64,000 nucleotides of DNA from Osedax symbiont Rs1 (GTDB taxonomy: Bacteria; Pseudomonadota; Gammaproteobacteria; Pseudomonadales; Balneatricaceae): the NCBI GenBank assembly GCA_000416275.1, contig ASZJ01000147.1:1-64000 (forward strand), read 5' to 3'. Numbering within the stretch: the stretch's first letter is position 1; the number at the start of each line of letters is the position of its first letter. Shown here in pieces: positions 34,455 to 44,618 of this stretch. Both the position numbers and the translations under genes were made by a program. The notes under the pieces are model-generated. The model was not told the DNA's origin. It made no database searches and saw nothing but the letters and a program-made list of their open reading frames with translations.

Positions 34455-35867
34455 TTATTGAGTGGTATTAAGTCTGACTTTTATATTGAAAACACTGATG
34501 TTATTACCGGCCACTTTAATCTTCCAATGAGCGTCAGCAGCCTGTTTTTTGAACAGGGGATAAGTGCTGTCGATTATTTTCCAGCTTTGACCAAATGTTG
34601 CGCTTAAGTCCAAAATTTTCTCTTCTAACGAGCTATTGTTCAACATAAATTGAATCCCCACTATAACGCCATCGAAGGTTTTTTCGTGGCTGGTTTGGCG
34701 ATGGCGGATTGAAAAGTCAAAGGCTTGTCCCGTCTCTAATTTTATTTGTTCATTTAGACTGCTTTGGTTAAATAGGCTAGCGCCGACAAATTGAAACTGA
34801 TGACTTTTATCGGGATTGTAGACCCGCGCCTGACCGCTTGGTAAAGGTATTCCCAAGCCGCTTTTTTTGTCATTATAAAAACTTAAATAAGAGCTAGGGT
34901 TGGTTTTAGTCTCATGACTATCTATATACGGGGTGACGTGGAAGTCATAGCGATAGCCAGCAACAACGGGTATGTTTTTTGCGCTTAATAAAGGCACTTG
35001 GGTTTGTTGATGAGGAAATAAAGTAGTTGCTTGGGGAAGGTTGTAGAGCTGTAAATCGCCCACGTTTTGTGGGGAGGGCTCTAGTCCGGCAGTGCGATCC
35101 ATCATCATGGCGATTGGCGCAGTTGCTGCAAATTGGTTTTGAGAAGAGGTTGCGATGGTGCCAGCTAAAAGTTTAATATTGGCCTTTTTGTAGAGAGTGT
35201 CGGTACGATTGAATAAAGAGGCTAATCCTTTCAGGCTTAAAGTGTTTCGCTTTGCATTTAATTCAAGGACATAGTCCATTTTCCACTCAAGTCCGCTGGT
35301 CAAATACTTAAGCTGGATGTTGTTGGTGGTCTTTTTTCCTTGGGATTTAAACGTTAGGCTAGGCCTAAGTTGCATGTTAGTGGGCTTTTTAGGGAAAACA
35401 AAGCGCCATGTTTCACTGTGTAAAGGAAAGGACTCTATAGCGCCATCTATTTCTACAATAACCGTCTGCTGGTCAATATTGAGCAATTTTACGCTTCGTC
35501 TGATTTCTCGATCACTACTTTGTAGCGTCTTAACTAAAGTAACCGTTTTGCCAATATAGCTATTCATTAAGCTTTCGTAGCTGATTATTGCCTGGTTTAA
35601 AGACTGCTCGGTAATTATTCCCGCATTTTTAATTTGCAGGCTTTGAGTGTGCATTTTTGGGCTGATATCTTTGACAATCACCTGATCATCAGGGGTCAGT
35701 GGGCCTAAAATGCGCGTATCTTGAACTAAAGCTAAGTTGTTAGAATATAAAGTGATAGATAAATTGTTTTGATCAGTTTGGGTTAGAGTGAAGGTCTCAG
35801 CGGCTAAACTACCGATCGTTGCGTTGCTCAATACTAAAGATGAAATTAACAGTATATTCTTTTTCAT
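34455..35867 (-). CDS. DUF4139 domain protein, secreted
   Basis: A 470-residue protein with a clear signal peptide (KKNILLISSLVLSNATIGSLA). It reads as a beta-rich protein of the DUF4139 type: an N-terminal region with SITLYSNNLALVQDTR, a central block LKYLTSGLEWKMDYVLELN, RTDTLYKKANIKLLAG, then a C-terminal part with FSIRHRQTSHEKTFDGV. The location is probably the periplasm or outer surface. The family has no established biochemical function. No operon partners are visible; upstream is a 230-bp gap to the FGE-like gene, which is transcribed in the same direction. Confidence 0.75.
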   Translation of the reverse strand: MKKNILLISSLVLSNATIGSLAAETFTLTQTDQNNLSITLYSNNLALVQDTRILGPLTPDDQVIVKDISPKMHTQSLQIKNAGIITEQSLNQAIISYESLMNSYIGKTVTLVKTLQSSDREIRRSVKLLNIDQQTVIVEIDGAIESFPLHSETWRFVFPKKPTNMQLRPSLTFKSQGKKTTNNIQLKYLTSGLEWKMDYVLELNAKRNTLSLKGLASLFNRTDTLYKKANIKLLAGTIATSSQNQFAATAPIAMMMDRTAGLEPSPQNVGDLQLYNLPQATTLFPHQQTQVPLLSAKNIPVVAGYRYDFHVTPYIDSHETKTNPSSYLSFYNDKKSGLGIPLPSGQARVYNPDKSHQFQFVGASLFNQSSLNEQIKLETGQAFDFSIRHRQTSHEKTFDGVIVGIQFMLNNSSLEEKILDLSATFGQSWKIIDSTYPLFKKQAADAHWKIKVAGNNISVFNIKVRLNTTQ

Positions 35868-36099
35868 TAAACTTATCCTTATTTAAACAAAGGGTTAGGT
35901 GGTTATGTTGTCTTAGGTTTAGCTGTGACCCCGAAAAAGAGTTAAAGTTTACATAAATTTGCTAAAAGACAGCAATCTGTTTTCAGGTTTTAAATAGCTA
36001 GCTGTTGACTAAACTCCATTTAAAAGTAAGTTGATGATGAGCTATATCTTATCCATAGACTAAGTGTCCGGCTGCTTTTCGTTTGGGAAGTAAGCAGCG

Positions 36100-36930
36100 T
36101 TAGTCTACTGCTAACGCGACTCTAAATCCCCAAGAATTTCGCTTGGTATCTGGTGGGTGTCGATAGCGACTTGCCGAGCGCGTTTCCCTGGCGATATCGA
36201 ACCAGGATCCGCCACGCATCGCTCGGTTGCTACAGCCGGGTGTCGGGCGTGGCTCGCCGGTTGTTGAGGCCTTGCTATAGTCTTCGCTAAAGCAATCTAT
36301 CACCCATTCATCGACATTGCCATTTAGGTCATGCAGTCCCCAGGGGTTGGCTTTCATTGAGCCTACTGATAGAGGTTGCTTGCCGCCTAGGGGGTCGCCA
36401 CAGTCACTGCAGTGGGAGTAACCTGTTAGATTCTGGTCTCCCCACCAAAAATTAGTAGTAGTGCCCGCTCTCGCTGCATATTCCCACTCCGCTTCTGTCG
36501 GCAGTCGATAGTCGAGGCCGCTTTCTTTGGCGAGCCAGCGAGTATAGGCCCTAGCGTCGCGCCATGTGACATTGATTACCGGTTGCAGCTCGCGGCCCCA
36601 GCCCTCATCGTCCGGTAATTTTCGACCGGTCTGCCGGGCGAAAAAATCATACTGAGCGAAAGTTATTTCATAGCGGGCGATGGCGAATTTACGAGTAAGT
36701 GTGACTGGGTGAACCGGCTTTTCGTTATCATTCCCCACTTGGCCTATATCGCCCATCTGAAAGCTGCCAGGCGCTAGTACCACCATATCAGGACCGTATT
36801 GACCCTCGCTAAGCGGGTCTCTAAAGACGCTTAAAGGCCTTGCCCCCGCATCTATTTCAGTGCCTATTTGCTGTTCTAGGGATCTGCTTTTTATTTCTAA
36901 ATTGGTCGCTTTTGCCTGTACTTTGCTCAA
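36100..36930 (-). CDS. SUMF1/FGE-like domain protein (C-terminal half of a split gene)
   Basis: A formylglycine-generating-enzyme-like (SUMF1/EgtB/PvdO) domain occupies most of the 276 residues: MVVLAPGSFQMGD, RKFAIARYEITFAQYDFF, PVINVTWRDARAYTRWL, YRLPTEAEWEYAARAG, WGLHDLNGNVDEWV and MRGGSW. The two active-site cysteines of true FGE are not in the final segment, so a binding or other role is likely. The only standard start is TTG 36930, but the frame stays open upstream to 37056 and encodes the first part of a coiled coil (EKWKAQAIEHEQQIAINQQQ). That region overlaps the end of the kinase-like gene, which suggests one gene split by a frameshift. Confidence 0.75.
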   Translation of the reverse strand: MSKVQAKATNLEIKSRSLEQQIGTEIDAGARPLSVFRDPLSEGQYGPDMVVLAPGSFQMGDIGQVGNDNEKPVHPVTLTRKFAIARYEITFAQYDFFARQTGRKLPDDEGWGRELQPVINVTWRDARAYTRWLAKESGLDYRLPTEAEWEYAARAGTTTNFWWGDQNLTGYSHCSDCGDPLGGKQPLSVGSMKANPWGLHDLNGNVDEWVIDCFSEDYSKASTTGEPRPTPGCSNRAMRGGSWFDIARETRSASRYRHPPDTKRNSWGFRVALAVD

Positions 36931-37015
36931 TTGTTGCTGATTAATGGCTATTTGTTGCTCGTGCTCTATAGCTTGCGCTTTCCACTTTTCTGTACTGGCG
37001 TTCGCGCTGTCAATT

Positions 37016-38071
37016 TTACCGGCGCTGGAAAATACCCCTAAGATGAAGCCAAACCCCTATACCTAGAACCAGTAGTAGCGAGGGTATGACAAAAAAAGGC
37101 AGTCTAAAGTTAATCGCTTTTTTGCCTAAGTTGAAGCTGATCTGAGTGCCTGCTGTTGCAGAGTTGGCGCTACTATCAAGTGTGATTTCTGCTGGAGGCT
37201 CGGAGCTTTCCGCCGGGTCATTTTTTTCACTGGCGAAAAAGCTTTTTATAAAATCAGCAGCATTGGCAAAACGTTTTTTACTGTCGCCAGATAATGCTTG
37301 TTGCAGGTGATCCCACTGCTGATCGCTGATTTCACTCGGTCGACTGAGTTTCACCTCATCGCGTTGCTCTTGGGTATCAGTGCTGGGGAACTTTTCGCCA
37401 CCGAGCAGGCAGTAAGCTGAGTAGGCAACTGCATAACTGTCAGAGCTGGCGTCGATACTGGCATTGTCTAAAGCTTGAGGGGAGCAGGAGCTCTTATAAG
37501 AGTAGACGCTGCTGGGCACGTTTTCAGCCTCGTGGAAAAACTCGCGCATCGAAATTGGTAAAAATTTAACGCCGCCCTTTTTGTTGACGAAAACAAACTG
37601 GTTGTCGATTCCTCCCAAAGGTAAATGCCAATGTTTGCTGCAGCTGATAATGGCGGCGCTTAGCTGGGTAAGCAGTCCTTGTATTTGCTTAATATTAATC
37701 CGGTTTTTATTACTCGAGGCGATTAATTGATCAAGACTTAGTCCTTCAACAGCTTCAAAAGCAAAAAACAGTAATCCTCCTTTATGAATAAAATAGCCAT
37801 AAATATCGGCGACATGAGGATGAGATATCCCTTTAGAACGGACGATTTGTTTTTTGAAATTGGCTAGAAAAGGTTTGTTCTGTAAAAAAATCGGGTCGAG
37901 CATAATGAGGCTGACATCCACCGGGGTGGTGGTGCTCACATCATCAGCTTGCCATAATTGACCTAGGGAGCACTCTACAGCGGTGCCTCTAAGCTGAAAT
38001 TTATGATGATCGGGACCTACTTGCTCGCCTTCGGTGAGTTTTTTATACACTGCTTCTCTAGTTTGTGTCAT
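37016..38071 (-). CDS. Protein-kinase-like pseudokinase with C-terminal membrane segment
   Basis: A 351-residue protein with a kinase fold in about residues 20-275. The expected catalytic residues are missing. The VAIK lysine strand reads VDVSLIMLDP, the HRD loop reads HLPLGGIDNQFVFV, and DFG is replaced by VKFLPIS. Retained features are the lobe hinge FFAFEAVEGLSLDQLI and the C-lobe segment SSDSYAVAYSAYCLLGG. One membrane helix follows at about 327-344 (LPFFVIPSLLLVLGIGVW), and the protein ends shortly after it. A fused FGE-like domain would lie in the periplasm if the downstream frame were joined. It is probably a signalling or scaffolding protein; the partner is unknown. Confidence 0.75.
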   Translation of the reverse strand: MTQTREAVYKKLTEGEQVGPDHHKFQLRGTAVECSLGQLWQADDVSTTTPVDVSLIMLDPIFLQNKPFLANFKKQIVRSKGISHPHVADIYGYFIHKGGLLFFAFEAVEGLSLDQLIASSNKNRINIKQIQGLLTQLSAAIISCSKHWHLPLGGIDNQFVFVNKKGGVKFLPISMREFFHEAENVPSSVYSYKSSCSPQALDNASIDASSDSYAVAYSAYCLLGGEKFPSTDTQEQRDEVKLSRPSEISDQQWDHLQQALSGDSKKRFANAADFIKSFFASEKNDPAESSEPPAEITLDSSANSATAGTQISFNLGKKAINFRLPFFVIPSLLLVLGIGVWLHLRGIFQRR

Positions 38072-38121
38072 ATCGTCTACGTCTATGTTGGATAGTTCAT
38101 TAAGCCTGAATGTTATTCAAT

Positions 38122-38323
38122 GAGGCCTCTGTATAACTTACCCAGAGGGTATGATAACTGCACACGGTAATACGGCGTTAATAACCGGCTCAATATGCTC
38201 ATTTACACCAGTAATACCCATAAAGAAGGGCACACTGTACCCAAAGTGAGGGGCATACTAACTACGCTATCTCGCCGGTTTTGCCTGGTATTACCTTCGC
38301 TCGCAACGTTATGCAGAGGACTC
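38122..38323 (+). mobile_element. Family-2 MITE-like element
   Basis: A 202-bp copy with ends GAGGCCTCTG and CAGAGGACTC, flanked by TCAAT (38117-38121) and CCAAT (38324-38328), a 4/5 match. It contains the internal block CCCAAAGTGAGGGGCATACTA once. It lies between the start of the kinase-like gene and the end of kdsA, 60 bp past the kdsA stop. Confidence 0.9.
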
Positions 38324-38382
38324 CCAATATAATTGGGTATATCACAATTGCTGATTTTAGAGCGAATATCAGGGTTTTAGTT

Positions 38383-39255
<873 letters not shown>

Positions 39256-39450
39256 TCAATAAAATCATTGATGTCGATGAATCTAAAGAAATGCTGAATA
39301 TAGTATTACAGGTAGATTGATTTTTCATTATAGTAAACAATACTTTATTTAATTTAAGGCTAATTACTAAATGATTTGCGACTATATTTCGCGATTGTTA
39401 GGGAATTGGTGCTCTATTGTAGAGGATAATCATCCTTGGGAGACAGTGGT

Positions 39451-39954
39451 TTGGATAATAACTCAGAGGAAAAAACTTTATTAGAGGGCTGTCAAAAGCT
39501 CCAGCAAAGTTATCGTTGCCTGCTGCTATCAACAGTTAGTGAGCAAGGCGTACCCTTGGCTAGCTTTGCTCCATATGTGCAGTATCAAGATGACTTTTAT
39601 ATACTGGTGAGCGAGTTAGCTGAGCATACAGGTAATATGTTAAGCGTGCCAATTGCCAGTGTGATGTTTATCGAAAGCGAGCAGAGTGCAAAAAATATAT
39701 TTGCCAGGCAGAGGGCAGTCATACAAGTGAGTATTCGGCCAGTCACGCAACCGAGATCTTTAGTCGATGAATTGTTAGCATTAATGCAAGAGCAGCATGG
39801 CAATACAGTCACTGTTTTGCAGGGCTTGGCGGATTTTAAAATTCTGCAACTCAAGCCGGTAAAAGGCCGGTATGTGGTGGGTTTTGGTAAAGCTTATGAT
39901 TGGGATGTGAAGGGGCGGAAAATGACTCACATATCGGCGTCTAGCAGTCGCTAA
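39451..39954 (+). CDS. Heme-utilisation/PNPOx-fold protein (HugZ-like)
   Basis: A flavin-reductase-like split-barrel protein of about 167 residues. It has CLLLSTVSEQGVPLASFAPYV, DDFYILVSELAEHTGNM, the SVMFIESEQSAKNIFARQRA stretch, and ends FKILQLKPVKGRYVVGFGKAYDWD. This order matches the HugZ/HutZ family, where members bind or degrade heme, though related proteins are flavin-dependent. Start choice: GGGAG at 39438-39442 lies 8 bp before TTG 39451; TTG 39436 is the longer alternative. It is divergent from kdsA. No iron-uptake genes are near. Confidence 0.7.
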   Translation: MDNNSEEKTLLEGCQKLQQSYRCLLLSTVSEQGVPLASFAPYVQYQDDFYILVSELAEHTGNMLSVPIASVMFIESEQSAKNIFARQRAVIQVSIRPVTQPRSLVDELLALMQEQHGNTVTVLQGLADFKILQLKPVKGRYVVGFGKAYDWDVKGRKMTHISASSSR

Positions 39955-40046
39955 ATTGTGCGATTGTCCCCTGGTTGTTAATCATCAGGTGGGGCCGCTT
40001 ATGCCGCGGCTCCATTACAGGGGCGAGCAAATAGCTAAATAGTTAA

Positions 40047-40247
40047 TTAAGATTCGAGCAGAGCGATGGCGATGGTTTTTATTAAGAAAGCACCCAGGCC
40101 TAAGCCGAGCACAGAGAAAAGAATAATAGTACCAAACTTTCCGGCTTTAGATTTTTTAGATAAGTCATAGATAATAAAGAAGACAAAACAGGCGAGGCCA
40201 ATAATTCCAATATTCAGCATGATGGATTCTATTTCGGCTAATCGCAT
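40047..40247 (-). CDS. Small DUF2788 membrane protein
   Basis: A 66-residue protein with two membrane helices (about residues 10-28 and 40-62) joined by a basic loop DLSKKSKAGKFG. The loop and the glycine-rich second helix (FSVLGLGLGAFLIKT) match the DUF2788 family seen in many gammaproteobacteria. Function is unknown. It lies just downstream of the tRNA-Tyr gene on the same strand. The gene would be missed by length filters, but the family match makes it credible. Confidence 0.78.
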   Translation of the reverse strand: MRLAEIESIMLNIGIIGLACFVFFIIYDLSKKSKAGKFGTIILFSVLGLGLGAFLIKTIAIALLES

Positions 40248-40339
40248 TTCTCAATTCCTCAACAAAGTGCACTAGATTATTCTTTTATAAGGGTGTGGCA
40301 GGTGGCTTTAAATAGCAGCCATGTCGGTGGCGTTAAAAA

Positions 40340-40423
40340 TGGTGGTGGGAGGTGGATTCGAACCACCGAAGCTTACGCGTCAGATTTACAGTCTGATCCC
40401 TTTGGCCACTCGGGAACCCCACC
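40340..40423 (-). tRNA. tyrT: tRNA-Tyr (GUA)
   Basis: An 84-nt class-II tRNA with encoded CCA. The acceptor arms GGTGGGG and TCCCACC pair over 7 bp (one G-U). The anticodon GTA corresponds to TAC at 40387-40389 on the plus strand. The anticodon stem is CAGAC/TCTG-like, a long variable arm follows, and the T-arm is GGTGG-TTCGAAT-CCACC. The body closely resembles E. coli tRNA-Tyr. Confidence 0.96.
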
Positions 40424-40772
40424 AGGGGATTTTTAACGTTAATACTCGAATTTTTACTTTACACTGACCAGCTACTGGCTGGTCAAAAGTGCAGCTGGCT
40501 TGGCTAGAAACTGCTGCTGTCGAGGGCGCGTATAATAGATATACACAGCGCATTTGTAAACAGTTTTTTTTATTATTTTAGCGCTTTCTTTTCGCTGCTT
40601 AATTGAGCGGCAAAGCGGCGGAGTTTAGTGAAAAACTAGCGATAAATTTGATCTTAAAAAAAAGCGAAAATAAAATTAATAGTCGCTTCCCGCACCAGCT
40701 CTGGACTGGGGTTGATTTTATCAATCAAGGTTGAATTATCTCAAAAGTCAAGAGTTGAAATTCAGTGTAAAA

Positions 40773-40820
40773 TCTCTATATTTAGTGTCTGTTCTTGGGA
40801 TTATTTACCACATATGGTGT
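40773..40820. promoter_or_regulatory. Pair of NrdR boxes upstream of nrdA
   Basis: Two 16-bp boxes at 40773-40788 (TCTCTATATTTAGTGT) and 40805-40820 (TTACCACATATGGTGT) resemble the NrdR consensus. The first matches at about 13 positions and the second at about 11. Start-to-start spacing is 32 bp, the usual three helical turns. An extended -10 TGTAAAAT (40766-40773) abuts the left box. This marks repression of nrdA by NrdR with dATP/ATP. The rest of the 40424-41002 gap shows an isolated TATAAT at 40531 and little else. Confidence 0.78.
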
Positions 40821-41002
40821 TTTTTGACTTTTGCGTTCATTATTAGTTAAGTTAGGCCGAAGAGTTGCCAGCTAAGTTCAGTACAGTAAAGTTTTCAGTT
40901 GCAATCATCTAGCACTGGATGTTTCAAATGAGTCCCTCTTTAAAATATATTTTCTTTTAAAGAGGCGAAGTCTCAAATAATTAATGACGGGGTTTATGGT
41001 TA

Positions 41003-43261
41003 ATGCAGCAAGATTTGATGGTTACCAAGCGGGATGGTCGACAAGAGAAATTAGATCTTGAAAAAATTCACCGGGTTGTCATTTGGGCAGCGGAAGGCTT
41101 GGATCAAGTCTCGCCATCGGAAGTTGAATTAAAAGCACATATTCAATTCTTTGACGGTATGAAAACCGCAGACATTCATGAAACACTGATTAAATCAGCT
41201 GCTGATTTGATCTCTGAAGAGACGCCAGATTACCAGTATTTGGCGGCTCGTTTAGCGATTTTCCATTTACGTAAGCGAGCTTTTGAACAGTTCGAACCCC
41301 CATCACTGTATCTGCACACTAAAAAATTAGTCGCTGCAGAGCGCTACGATCAACATTTAATAGAAGATTACACTGAGCAAGAATTTGCTGAGTTGGATAA
41401 GCATCTAGATCACAGCCGCGATATGAGCTTCTCCTATGCGGCGGTTAAGCAGTTAGAAGGCAAGTATTTAGTGCAAAACCGGGTGACTGGTGCCATCTAC
41501 GAAAGCCCGCAAATATTGTATATGCTGGTGGCTGCGTGTCTGTTTGCAAACTATCCTAAAGCGACTCGTCTGGGTTATGTAAAACGCTTTTATGACGCCA
41601 CTTCTACTTTTAAGCTCTCACTGCCTACCCCCATTATGGCGGGGGTGCGTACGCCTACTCGTCAATTCAGTTCCTGTGTATTAATTGAGACTGGGGATAG
41701 CTTAGATTCGATCAACGCAACATCGTCAGCGATCGTCAAATATGTCTCGCAAAGGGCGGGAATTGGTATCAATGCCGGGCAGATAAGAGCACTGGGAAGC
41801 CCGATTAGAGGCGGCGAGGCATTCCATACTGGATGTATTCCGTTTTATAAACACTTTCAATCAGCGGTTAAGTCTTGTTCTCAAGGTGGGGTACGCGGTG
41901 GCGCGGCCACGCTGTTTTACCCGATTTGGCATTTAGAAGTAGAATCTCTGCTGGTGTTGAAAAACAACCGCGGCGTTGAAGAAAATCGGGTGCGGCATTT
42001 AGACTATGGTGTACAGTTAAACAAACTGATGTACCAGAGATTGATAAAAGGGGGCGATATTACGCTGTTCAGCCCTCATGAAGTGCCAGGTTTATACGAT
42101 GCGTTTTTCGCAGATCAAACTGAGTTTGAACGTTTATATGTGCAGTACGAACAAGATGAATCGATTCATAAAAGCACCATTAAAGCTGCTGAACTATTCG
42201 GCATGCTTGCGTCTGAACGCGCATCAACGGGTCGGATTTACATTCAAAATGTAGATCACTGTAATACACACAGCCCCTTTGATCCATCGGTTGCTCCAGT
42301 TAAACAGTCTAATTTATGTCTTGAAATTGCACTGCCAACTAAACCGCTTACCCATATCAACGATGCAGAAGGCGAAATTGCCTTATGTACTTTGTCTGCA
42401 TTTAATTTGGGGGCGCTGGATAGCTTGGCAGAGCTTGAAGAGCTATCTGAGCTTATCGTTCGCGCTTTAGATAGCTTATTAGAATATCAAAACTATCCAA
42501 TTATTGCGGCTAAATTGGCGACTGACAACCGTCGAACGCTGGGAATAGGGGTGACTAACCTCGCTTATTACCTCGCTAAAAACGGTGTTAAATACTCTGA
42601 CGGTTCGGCCAATGCACTAGTACATCGTACTTTTGAAGCGATTCAATATAATTTGTTGAGAGCGTCGCATAAACTCTCTAAAGAATTTGGTCCCTGTCTT
42701 AAATTTAACGAGACCACATACTCTCAAGGTATATTACCTATCGATAGCTATAAGAAAGCGGTCGATGAATATTGTGATGAGCCTCTACACTATGATTGGG
42801 ATACGCTGCGCAGTGATATCGTCAAAGACGGCTTGCGCAATAGTACGTTGATGGCGTTAATGCCCTGCGAAACATCCTCACAAATCACCAACTCAACCAA
42901 TGGTATAGAGCCTCCAAGAGGCTATGTTTCAGTAAAGGCGAGTAAAGACGGTATTCTTAAGCAAGTTGTTCCCGAGTATCTGCGGCTAAAAGATCAGTAC
43001 GAATTACTTTGGGATATCCCTAACAATGAAGGTTATTTACAGTTAGTGGGAATCATGCAAAAATTTGTCGATCAAGCGATATCTGCAAATACCAATTACG
43101 ATCCCAGCAAGTTCCCAGGCGACAAAGTACCGATGAAGCAGCTGTTAAAAGATTTGCTAACGGCGTATAAATACGGTTTAAAAACACTCTACTACCACAA
43201 CACTCGAGACGGGGCCTCGGAAAATCACGCTGAAGAAGACTGTGATTCCTGTAAGCTCTAG
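41003..43261 (+). CDS. nrdA: Ribonucleotide reductase class Ia, alpha subunit
   Basis: Reduces ribonucleoside diphosphates to deoxy forms under aerobic conditions; it works with NrdB. The 752-residue protein begins with an ATP-cone (VTKRDGRQEKLDLEKIHRVV) for dATP feedback. It has the catalytic core with the active-site segment FSSCVLIETGD, NLCLEI, the glycyl-free loop PCETSSQITNSTNGIEPP, and the C-terminal redox pair in DCDSCKL that receives electrons from thioredoxin or glutaredoxin. Length is close to E. coli NrdA (761). Expected regulation is NrdR through the boxes upstream. It is followed by nrdB after a gap with two hairpins. Confidence 0.98.
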   Translation: MQQDLMVTKRDGRQEKLDLEKIHRVVIWAAEGLDQVSPSEVELKAHIQFFDGMKTADIHETLIKSAADLISEETPDYQYLAARLAIFHLRKRAFEQFEPPSLYLHTKKLVAAERYDQHLIEDYTEQEFAELDKHLDHSRDMSFSYAAVKQLEGKYLVQNRVTGAIYESPQILYMLVAACLFANYPKATRLGYVKRFYDATSTFKLSLPTPIMAGVRTPTRQFSSCVLIETGDSLDSINATSSAIVKYVSQRAGIGINAGQIRALGSPIRGGEAFHTGCIPFYKHFQSAVKSCSQGGVRGGAATLFYPIWHLEVESLLVLKNNRGVEENRVRHLDYGVQLNKLMYQRLIKGGDITLFSPHEVPGLYDAFFADQTEFERLYVQYEQDESIHKSTIKAAELFGMLASERASTGRIYIQNVDHCNTHSPFDPSVAPVKQSNLCLEIALPTKPLTHINDAEGEIALCTLSAFNLGALDSLAELEELSELIVRALDSLLEYQNYPIIAAKLATDNRRTLGIGVTNLAYYLAKNGVKYSDGSANALVHRTFEAIQYNLLRASHKLSKEFGPCLKFNETTYSQGILPIDSYKKAVDEYCDEPLHYDWDTLRSDIVKDGLRNSTLMALMPCETSSQITNSTNGIEPPRGYVSVKASKDGILKQVVPEYLRLKDQYELLWDIPNNEGYLQLVGIMQKFVDQAISANTNYDPSKFPGDKVPMKQLLKDLLTAYKYGLKTLYYHNTRDGASENHAEEDCDSCKL

Positions 43262-43399
43262 TCGCCGCCGGATTACATTTCCAGTGGCTCACTACTAGCT
43301 TGAGCCGGTGGTTTTAAAGTGGAGCAATAGCCTTATGCTAAACGCCGCTAGGATGTCACTGAATCAGATGCTAGCTAGGTTTTGTTAGTAAAAGATCTG

Positions 43400-43457
43400 C
43401 CCCCGCTGTTGAGAGCGGGGGTTCAATTTAAATATAGCCAGTCACGCTGGCTATATT
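43400..43457. other. Two consecutive stem-loops between nrdA and nrdB
   Basis: Hairpin 1 is CCCCCGCT (43400-43407) paired with AGCGGGGG (43414-43421), loop 6. Hairpin 2 is AATATAGCCAG (43431-43441) paired with CTGGCTATATT (43447-43457), a perfect 11-bp stem with loop 5. Neither is followed by a T-run, so they are not standard terminators. Hairpin 2 ends 30 bp before the nrdB ATG. They may act in mRNA processing or stability of the shared transcript. Confidence 0.8.
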
Positions 43458-43487
43458 CACCTTTATATACGATATTGGCAATGACTC

Positions 43488-44618
43488 ATGGCTTATACCA
43501 CCTTTAATGCGAATAATTTTGACTCTACTAAGGAGCCAATGTTTTTTGGCCAAAATGTTAACGTAGCGCGTTATGATAAACAAAAATACCCGATCTTCGA
43601 AAAGCTAATTGAAAAACAGTTATCTTTTTTTTGGCGTCCGGAAGAAGTTGATCTGTCGACGGATCGCAAAGACTTTATCAATATGCCCGAACATGAAAAG
43701 CATATTTTTCTGAGTAACCTAAAGTACCAAACCTTGTTAGATTCTGTGCAGGGCCGCTCGCCGAATGTGGCGTTTTTGCCAATAGTGTCGATCCCCGAGC
43801 TGGAAACATGGTTGGAAACATGGGCTTTTAGTGAAACAGTGCACTCTCGTTCGTACACGCACATTATTCGCAATATAGTTAATGATCCCTCAGTGATCTT
43901 TGATGAGATAGTCACTAACCCTGAAATCACCAAGCGCGCCGAATCTGTTACTAAATTATATGATGAGTTAATTCATTTGATCTCAGTGCAAAATGTGCAT
44001 GGCTTTGGTGTGCATACCATTAATGATCAAGAATTCGACTGTACTTTATGGAACCTGAAGTGCAAGGTTTATCTGACCATGGTGTCAGTAAATGTATTAG
44101 AAGCGATTCGCTTTTACGTTAGCTTCGCCTGTTCCTTCGCCTTTGCGGAACGCGCTATTATGGAAGGCAATGCAAAAATCATTAAGCTGATTGCTCGCGA
44201 TGAGGCATTACATTTAACCGGCACGCAAAGTATTTTAAATATTTTAGCTTCAGGTAGTGATGACGCTGAATTCAAAAAAGTGGCTATCGCCTGTCGGGAA
44301 GAGGCCATCGCTCTATTCGCTGAAGCTGCTGAGCAAGAAAAAGAATGGGCAGTCTATCTATTTAAAAATGGCTCAATGATTGGTTTAAATGCACAAATTT
44401 TGAGTGATTACGTGGAGTATATTACCAATGTGCGTCTCAAATCAGTTGGCTTTGATGAGATTTTTCCCGCAAGGCAGAATCCACTGCCCTGGATGAATGC
44501 TTGGTTGAGTAGTGATAATGTGCAAGTCGCCCCCCAAGAGTCAGAGATAAGCTCTTATTTAGTCGGCCAAATTGATAGCTCCCTTGAAGATGGCGACTTT
44601 GATGATTTTGATTTTTGA
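43488..44618 (+). CDS. nrdB: Ribonucleotide reductase class Ia, beta subunit
   Basis: Carries the diiron-tyrosyl radical cofactor used by NrdA. The 376-residue protein has the iron ligands in helices: Glu and His in the [15 protein letters not shown] region, Glu in [12 protein letters not shown], and Glu and His in [12 protein letters not shown]. The radical tyrosine is in the SRSYTHI segment. The C-terminal tail ends DGDFDDFDF, resembling the acidic peptide that docks into NrdA. It overlaps the ferredoxin gene by 4 bp, and the two are surely co-translated. Confidence 0.98.
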   Translation: MAYTTFNANNFDSTKEPMFFGQNVNVARYDKQKYPIFEKLIEKQLSFFWRPEEVDLSTDRKDFINMPEHEKHIFLSNLKYQTLLDSVQGRSPNVAFLPIVSIPELETWLETWAFSETVHSRSYTHIIRNIVNDPSVIFDEIVTNPEITKRAESVTKLYDELIHLISVQNVHGFGVHTINDQEFDCTLWNLKCKVYLTMVSVNVLEAIRFYVSFACSFAFAERAIMEGNAKIIKLIARDEALHLTGTQSILNILASGSDDAEFKKVAIACREEAIALFAEAAEQEKEWAVYLFKNGSMIGLNAQILSDYVEYITNVRLKSVGFDEIFPARQNPLPWMNAWLSSDNVQVAPQESEISSYLVGQIDSSLEDGDFDDFDF

